Shown here piece after piece: positions 59,364 to 64,000 of a DNA stretch of 64,000 nucleotides. Below the pieces are notes generated by a model. That model saw nothing but the letters and a program-made list of their open reading frames with translations, did not search any database and was not told where the DNA came from. The position numbers and the translations under genes were made by a program. Source of the stretch: Alkalicoccobacillus plakortidis (lineage in GTDB: Bacteria; Bacillota; Bacilli; Bacillales; Bacillaceae_D); NCBI RefSeq assembly GCF_023703085.1, contig NZ_JAMQJY010000002.1, forward strand, positions 1-64,000, in the 5' to 3' direction. Position 1 is the stretch's first letter. Each line of letters begins with the position of its first letter.

Positions 59364-60761
59364 TTGGATATTTTATATGTTATCATTATTTTAGCTATTC
59401 TTTTGGGGTTTGTTGGACTATTGTTTTATATGCAGAAAAAGCATATTTCTTTTTCAAAGCGAGTATTTACAGGATTAGGACTCGGGATTGTATTTGGTTT
59501 AGCCCTACAATTTCTATTTGAACCAGATTCATTTGTTATTGAAACATCAGCAGATTGGATGAGTATTATTGGCTCAGGTTATGTTAGATTCCTACAGATG
59601 ATTGTTATGCCATTAGTATTCATCTCCATCCTATCGGCATTTACTCGATTAACCTTTACGAGTAATCTAGGGAAAATTGCTGCTTTAATTCTTGGTACGT
59701 TAATTGCAACGACAGCAATCGCTGCTGCAATTGGGATCACATCTGCATCTATTTTTGATCTGAACGCGGATCAAATTACGCAAGGTGAAGCAGAAACATC
59801 AAGAGGTTCTTCTTTAGAAGAAACGTCTGCTGGAATTCAAGCAGATACATTACCACAACAAATTATTGAATTGATCCCATCGAATCCATTTTTGGATTTC
59901 ACGGGACAACGTGCAACGTCAACAATTGCTGTAGTTATTTTTGCCGCTTTTCTTGGCTTAGCGTATTTGGGAATTAAACGTAAGCAGCCTGAACAGGCAG
60001 AGCATTTTGCTAAAATCACAGAAACGATTTACAGCATTGTTATGCGTGTGGTTACACTGATTCTTCGTCTAACTCCTTATGGGGTGTTGGCTATTATGAC
60101 ACGAACGGTTGCCACAAGTGACCTCAACGCTATCATAAGTCTCGGTGAGTTTGTAGCTGCTTCGTATGTAGCATTAATTGCGATGTTTATCGTTCATCTA
60201 TTAATTTTAACGTTTATTGGATTAAGTCCTGTAACGTACCTAAGAAAAGCATTCCCTGTTCTTGCTTTTGCCTTTACATCAAGAACAAGTGCTGGAGCAC
60301 TACCAATGAACATCCAAACCCAAAAGCAATTAGGTGTACCTGAAGGTGTGGCTAACTTTGCTGGTTCGTTTGGACTGTCCATCGGTCAAAACGGTTGTGC
60401 AGGAATTTATCCAGCGATGCTTGCTGTAATGATTGCACCAACTGTTGGAATTAACCCATTAGATCCAGGATTTCTATTCTTCTTGATCTTTGTTGTAGCA
60501 ATTAGTTCGTTTGGTGTAGCAGGAGTTGGTGGAGGAGCGACCTTTGCGGCTATTCTTGTTTTATCCGCACTGGATCTCCCAATTGCTCTTGCAGGTGTCT
60601 TAATCTCTGTTGAGCCACTAATTGATATGGGTCGTACTGCCTTAAATGTAAGTGGAAGTATGGTCTCAGGTTTATTTACAAGTAAGGTAACCAAACAAAT
60701 TGATCAAACGGTATATAATGATCCAAATAAGCGTATTGATACACAAGAGCTTGAAGCATAA
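59364..60761 (+). CDS. tcyP: L-cystine transporter TcyP
   Basis: 465 residues, dicarboxylate/amino acid:cation symporter family, with about ten helices. Core motifs MIVMPLVFISILSAFTRL near 77-94, FTSRTSAGALPMNIQTQKQLGVP near 313 and the GLSIGQNGCAGIYPAMLAVMIAPTVGI substrate loop, distinguishing the TcyP branch (GQNGCA) from glutamate carriers. TTG start behind AAGGAGTGA. Cystine import here is probably controlled by the CymR encoded at 28.0 kb. Divergent from the binding-protein gene. Confidence 0.9.
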   Translation: MDILYVIIILAILLGFVGLLFYMQKKHISFSKRVFTGLGLGIVFGLALQFLFEPDSFVIETSADWMSIIGSGYVRFLQMIVMPLVFISILSAFTRLTFTSNLGKIAALILGTLIATTAIAAAIGITSASIFDLNADQITQGEAETSRGSSLEETSAGIQADTLPQQIIELIPSNPFLDFTGQRATSTIAVVIFAAFLGLAYLGIKRKQPEQAEHFAKITETIYSIVMRVVTLILRLTPYGVLAIMTRTVATSDLNAIISLGEFVAASYVALIAMFIVHLLILTFIGLSPVTYLRKAFPVLAFAFTSRTSAGALPMNIQTQKQLGVPEGVANFAGSFGLSIGQNGCAGIYPAMLAVMIAPTVGINPLDPGFLFFLIFVVAISSFGVAGVGGGATFAAILVLSALDLPIALAGVLISVEPLIDMGRTALNVSGSMVSGLFTSKVTKQIDQTVYNDPNKRIDTQELEA

Positions 60762-60776
60762 TATTGATTCATTTGG

Positions 60777-60811
60777 AACTCTAGTCACTTTTGGTGGCTA
60801 GAGTTTTTTGT
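60777..60811 (+). terminator. Terminator after tcyP
   Basis: AACTCTAG.CAC, loop, GTG.CTAGAGTTTTTTG. Confidence 0.88.
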
Positions 60812-60889
60812 ATATATAGATTTGCGTCATGATTTGTACCTTCTGCATATACTAACGTATCAAGGATCAGTAGAAGGAGCGAATGGTGG

Positions 60890-61411
60890 ATGGAGCTGAG
60901 AACGTTTTATAATCTCCAAGAGAAAGAGATGACTTTTGAACAAGTATTTGAGCGAATAAAAATGTACATGGCACAGCAGCCTATTGGTCATTATAAATTG
61001 ATGCTAGGTACCGATTCGCAGGTTCATCCACAGCAAACACGGTTTATTACTGGTATTGTTATTCAACGTCTTGGTCAAGGGGTATGGGCCTGTGCCACTA
61101 AAACGATTGTAAAGCGTAAAATGAATCATCTACATGAACGAATCTCCTTTGAAACCTCATTAACTGAAGAAATCGCAACTCTATTCACCGAGAATCACAA
61201 AAACGAATTAATCCACATCATTCTTCCTCATATATACGACGGTGCTACATTTTCCATTGAAGGTCATATTGATATTGGTGCCGGTCAAAAAAACCGCACA
61301 AGAGAATTTGTTCGAGAGATGACGGGACGAATTGAGTCATCAGGTCTTGAGCCAAAGATTAAGCCTGACTCCTTTGTGGCTAGTTGCTACGCCAATCGAT
61401 ACACCAAATAA
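60890..61411 (+). CDS. ykuK: YkuK-type RNase H-like protein
   Basis: 173 residues of the DUF458/YkuK family. KLMLGTDSQVHPQQTRFITGIVI near 36-58 contains the conserved Asp-Ser-Gln, and PDSFVASCYANRYTK ends the protein; a ribonuclease H-like fold is known for the family but activity is not established. AAGGAG lies 12 bases before ATG 60890, a wide spacing; no better in-frame start is seen. Single gene. Confidence 0.85.
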   Translation: MELRTFYNLQEKEMTFEQVFERIKMYMAQQPIGHYKLMLGTDSQVHPQQTRFITGIVIQRLGQGVWACATKTIVKRKMNHLHERISFETSLTEEIATLFTENHKNELIHIILPHIYDGATFSIEGHIDIGAGQKNRTREFVREMTGRIESSGLEPKIKPDSFVASCYANRYTK

Positions 61412-61508
61412 ATGAATCTGTTTAGTACAGGTCACTGGACAGCGGGTGCGTACTCACGTAGACTAACGATTGATTAGAGAGAACGTGGTTTGAAGGAGAG
61501 TAAGAGAT

Positions 61509-62729
61509 ATGGTACAAAACCCAACAGGGAAAGAACGAATTGCTTTAGCTTTTTTACTTAGTATGCTTGCTGTACTAGGCCCGCTTAATATTGACATGTA
61601 TTTACCTAGTTTTCCAGACATAGCGGAGGATCTGGGTGCACGAGAATCCCTAGTGCAGTTGAGTTTAACGGCTTGTTTGTTTGGTCTTGCTGTGGGACAA
61701 GTAGTGGTTGGACCTATTAGTGACGCAAAAGGTAGGTTAAAACCTTTAATCATATCAGTGTTGCTATTTGCACTAGCCTCTTTACTCTGTGCACTTGCCC
61801 CAAATATTACGTGGCTTATAATAGGACGCTTCCTCCAAGGACTAACAGCTGCAGGAGGTGTTGTTGTATCACGAGCGATCGTGAGGGATGTATTTAGTGG
61901 AGCGGAACTGACAAAATTCTTTGCACTGCTTATGGTGATTAATGCCGTAGCTCCGCTTGCTGCACCAATTGTAGGAGGAGCAATTCTGTGGTTACCTTTT
62001 ACCAATTGGAGTACAATTTTTTACTTCTTATCAATTGTAGGACTTGCTATTGTTGGTATGGTGATGTGGAAGTTAAAGGAGAGTCATCCACCTGAGCGTC
62101 GAACACCAAGCTCACTCCCCTTTACGTTAAAAACCTTTGGTGAACTATTTAGAGATAAATCCTTTATTGGTTATGCCTTAACACTAGGGTTTGCTCATGG
62201 TGGTAGCTTTGCTTATGTATCGGGAACACCATTTGTATACCAAGGCATTTATGGAGTATCACCACAAGCTTTTAGTATACTGTTTGGGATAAATGGACTC
62301 GCTATTATCGGGGGGACGTGGCTTGTAGGGAGATTTGTAGGTAGGATTTCAGAGCAGGCGTTTTTAAGAAGTGGTGTCATTCTTGCAACCGCCGCAACCG
62401 CGTTTCTATTAGTTATGACAATATTAGAGGCTCCACTTGCTCTCATTGTTATACCTATTTTCATCTACATGACGAGTATGGGGATGATCCTAACAACATC
62501 TTATACGTTGGGTATTAAGAAGCAAGCTCACCGAGCAGGAAGTGCGAGTGCACTGTTAGGACTGTTTCCACTTTTAATTGGGGCAATGGTGGCACCGCTT
62601 GTTGGATTAGCAGAAGCATCAGCTGTTCCAATGGGATTGATTTTATTTAGCACTTGCTTAATTGCGCTTGGTTGTTTTTACTTCATTGCGAAAAAAGGTG
62701 ACCAAGAAGACTCTATTGCACAAAGATGA
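61509..62729 (+). CDS. Bcr/CflA-type multidrug efflux MFS transporter
   Basis: 406 residues, 12 helices. N-terminal LGPLNIDMYLPSFPDIAEDLG (the Bcr/CflA motif with the conserved Asp in helix 1), motif A GPISDAKGRLKP near 72-83, and GRFLQGLTAAGGVVVSRAIVRD near 108-129. Proton-driven drug or metabolite export. ATG behind GAAGGAGAG. The 61412-61508 gap holds no gene. Confidence 0.88.
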   Translation: MVQNPTGKERIALAFLLSMLAVLGPLNIDMYLPSFPDIAEDLGARESLVQLSLTACLFGLAVGQVVVGPISDAKGRLKPLIISVLLFALASLLCALAPNITWLIIGRFLQGLTAAGGVVVSRAIVRDVFSGAELTKFFALLMVINAVAPLAAPIVGGAILWLPFTNWSTIFYFLSIVGLAIVGMVMWKLKESHPPERRTPSSLPFTLKTFGELFRDKSFIGYALTLGFAHGGSFAYVSGTPFVYQGIYGVSPQAFSILFGINGLAIIGGTWLVGRFVGRISEQAFLRSGVILATAATAFLLVMTILEAPLALIVIPIFIYMTSMGMILTTSYTLGIKKQAHRAGSASALLGLFPLLIGAMVAPLVGLAEASAVPMGLILFSTCLIALGCFYFIAKKGDQEDSIAQR

Positions 62730-62811
62730 TTTGAAAATTGCAGAGAGGTAAGTAGAGGTGTATGCTTTAAAAGAGAGAGATTTTGTTAAGAAGAATTAGG
62801 AGGCGCTTCCG

Positions 62812-63507
62812 ATCGACACATCAAATGATATTAAACTACACCTCATTCGTCATGGTCAAACCATTTTCAACTTTCAAGATAAGGTACAAGGATGGTCTGA
62901 TACGCCACTAACTGTAAAAGGGCGTACGGTAGCCGCTCGTCTAGGGCGCGGATTAAAGGCAAGAAGTATCGACGCCATCTATTCAAGTGACAGCGGTCGT
63001 GCAATTGAAACGGCAACATTGATTCGCGAACATAGCGAAAAGACAGACCTTTCCTTAAAAACAGTAAAAGGACTCCGAGAAATGTATTTTGGAACCTATG
63101 AAGGTGGACCTAACCCTGTTTTATGGAATGAAGTGAGAGAAAAAATAGTTCAGAGATACGACAAGGATGGCATCACACGTTCTGACGCTGGCATTGATGA
63201 AATATGCCAAACTGTTTCATTACTTGATCCAGAGGCCGAAGATTGGGATACCTATACAAAAAGGTTACTTGATTCCCTTCAAGCCATCGTAGATGACGCT
63301 GCAAAGAACGGTCATAAGGATGTATACATCGTTTCACACGGTCTAAGTATCCGTGTCATCCTTCATGTACTAAAATATGATAGCGGCTATCTAAAAATAG
63401 AAAACACTAGTATATCTGAGCTCATTTATAAAGCAGGAGCCTTCTCAGCATTCGGTTCTATTAACAATACTGACCTTTTAGTAGAAGAGGAAATAATAAC
63501 AGAGTAA
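62812..63507 (+). CDS. Histidine phosphatase family protein, start uncertain
   Basis: About 231 residues in one frame. Catalytic RHG in LHLIRHGQTIFNFQDKVQGWSDTPLT, second-site AIYSSDSGRAIETA, and the C-terminal His of YIVSHGLSIRVI: the phosphoglycerate-mutase-like phosphatase fold (PhoE/GpmB group). A strong GGAGG (62799-62803) is followed at the right distance only by ATC at 62812 in this frame; the next ordinary in-frame start is far inside, after the RHG motif. Either a rare start codon or a sequence error. Substrate unknown. Confidence 0.78.
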   Translation: MDTSNDIKLHLIRHGQTIFNFQDKVQGWSDTPLTVKGRTVAARLGRGLKARSIDAIYSSDSGRAIETATLIREHSEKTDLSLKTVKGLREMYFGTYEGGPNPVLWNEVREKIVQRYDKDGITRSDAGIDEICQTVSLLDPEAEDWDTYTKRLLDSLQAIVDDAAKNGHKDVYIVSHGLSIRVILHVLKYDSGYLKIENTSISELIYKAGAFSAFGSINNTDLLVEEEIITE

Positions 63508-63514
63508 ACGTTAG

Positions 63515-63553
63515 AAAAAAGCCACTCAGAAATCGTTTCTGAGTGGCTTTTTG
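63515..63553. terminator. Bidirectional terminator
   Basis: AAAAAGCCACTCAGAAA / TTTCTGAGTGGCTTTTT with a three-base loop between converging genes. Confidence 0.93.
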
Positions 63554-63568
63554 AGGTTGGCTTTTGGA

Positions 63569-63857
63569 TTACAATTTCTCAATAAACTCCACCTTGAATT
63601 CTCCAACCTCACCCTCGTGATATAAATTGGTTATAGACGTTGAGTACGTGTGAATTGTCGCTTGAAATGACAGTTTTTTTGAAGGAAAGGTAATAAGAAA
63701 ATCATTTTTGTACAGCAACACGGCAATGTCATGGTATTGTTCGTGTGTCACATCAAAAATAACGCCAATGATTTTTGCGTGCCCTTTTTCATCTTCCCAA
63801 CATTGCTTCGCTATAACTTGCGTATCATTTATAGTAATAGGTATTTGCTCAGACAAA
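63569..63857 (-). CDS. DUF3219 protein (YkvR-like)
   Basis: 96 residues. VIFDVTHEQYHDIAVLLYKNDF and YSTSITNLYHEGEVGEFKVEFIEKL match the DUF3219 pattern of Bacillus YkvR. Unknown function. The longer frame reaches 63922, but AAAGGAGG eight bases before TTG 63857 (encoding MSEQIPITIND) sets the start. Confidence 0.75.
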
Positions 63858-63947
63858 GTAAGTGCCTCCTTTTTGTCAATCAAATAATCAAGTATAGTGA
63901 AAGAGTACCTCAAAAATACCAAGGGGGAATTAAACGACTTGTCTTAA

Positions 63948-64000
63948 CCTGTATGGAAAGATGTAGATACGTATGTTGAAGACAAAATCTTATCCAAAGG
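63948..64000 (+). CDS. Possible start of an O-methyltransferase gene (partial)
   Basis: The last 53 bases read PVWKDVDTYVEDKILSK in one frame, which resembles the beginning of family 3 O-methyltransferases (xxWxxVDxYxxxxLxP). No in-frame start codon is seen: a TAA lies just upstream, with AAGGGGG at about 63920-63927 and TTG at 63939. Too short to confirm; it may be chance. Confidence 0.25.

Noticed and set aside
49730..64000. Prophage or genomic island at the right side
   Set aside because: No integrase, phage structural genes, att-type repeats or tRNA are seen; genes are ordinary metabolism and transport.

Overview
The window is chromosomal core DNA of a low-GC, spore-forming Bacillaceae (Firmicutes). 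The gene order follows the Bacillus subtilis queA-tgt-yrbF ... secDF-recJ-apt-relA-dtd ... hisS-aspS ... cymR-iscS-mnmA-yrrB-recD2-yrrD ... alaS-yrzL-yrrK-yrzB-mltG-yrrM-udk-greA-yrrS-mtnN-yrhC block. Spore-related genes (spoVB, rsfA, ligD/ku), T-box leaders, a 6S RNA next to aspS and strong AGGAGG-type ribosome sites fit this. Species cannot be fixed from the window; an alkaliphile-like Bacillaceae lineage is a guess.

Layout. 1-3.0 kb: queuosine genes (queA end, tgt), yajC and small membrane or unknown genes. 3.1-4.7 kb: a NERD-domain protein and a 40-bp tandem array. 4.7-15.3 kb: spoVB, comN, separate secD and secF, a LapA-like protein, recJ, apt, relA, dtd. 15.3-17.7 kb: an accessory LacI regulator/ThuA cassette where B. 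subtilis has yrvI/lytH. 17.7-22.9 kb: T-box, hisS-aspS, a small PH-like protein, 6S RNA, tcdA. 22.9-28.4 kb: rsfA, a sporulation-type sensor kinase with a Spo0A box, rarA, a YczE-type membrane protein, cymR. 28.4-36 kb: iscS-mnmA-TPR-recD2, a second 20-bp-period array, yrrD, two tiny genes and an AI-2E-type permease. 36-40.1 kb: T-box, alaS, ireB, yrrK, yrzB. 40.1-41.7 kb: a 62-bp tandem array and a PadR/membrane-protein pair. 41.8-45.8 kb: mltG, yrrM, udk, greA, yrrS. 45.9-48.6 kb: divergent ligD and ku (NHEJ). 48.7-51.6 kb: mtnN, yrhC and a complete IS1182-type element. 51.7-64 kb: accessory metabolism: NUDIX, lipoate ligase, kinase-like protein, YfcC carrier, M20 hydrolase, amino-acid ABC transporter parts, cystine carrier TcyP, YkuK, Bcr/CflA exporter, phosphatase.

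The strongest unexpected signal is that at least fourteen otherwise well-conserved genes are interrupted by single-base indels, and almost all of the 17 lesions fall at one pentamer, GCTGG/CCAGC. The usual form is GCTGG read as GCTTGG (CCAGC as CCAAGC). Restoring the pentamer restores full-length proteins, often close to the B. subtilis lengths as I recall them. Many intact GCTGG sites remain. This points to a motif-linked systematic sequence error, perhaps caused by a modified base, rather than gene decay. Affected genes are annotated as one CDS across the lesion.

The second signal is a family of intergenic tandem arrays. Two are built on a TACATC word repeated exactly every 20 bp. A third, on the opposite strand, is built on TACATGC repeated every 20-21 bp.
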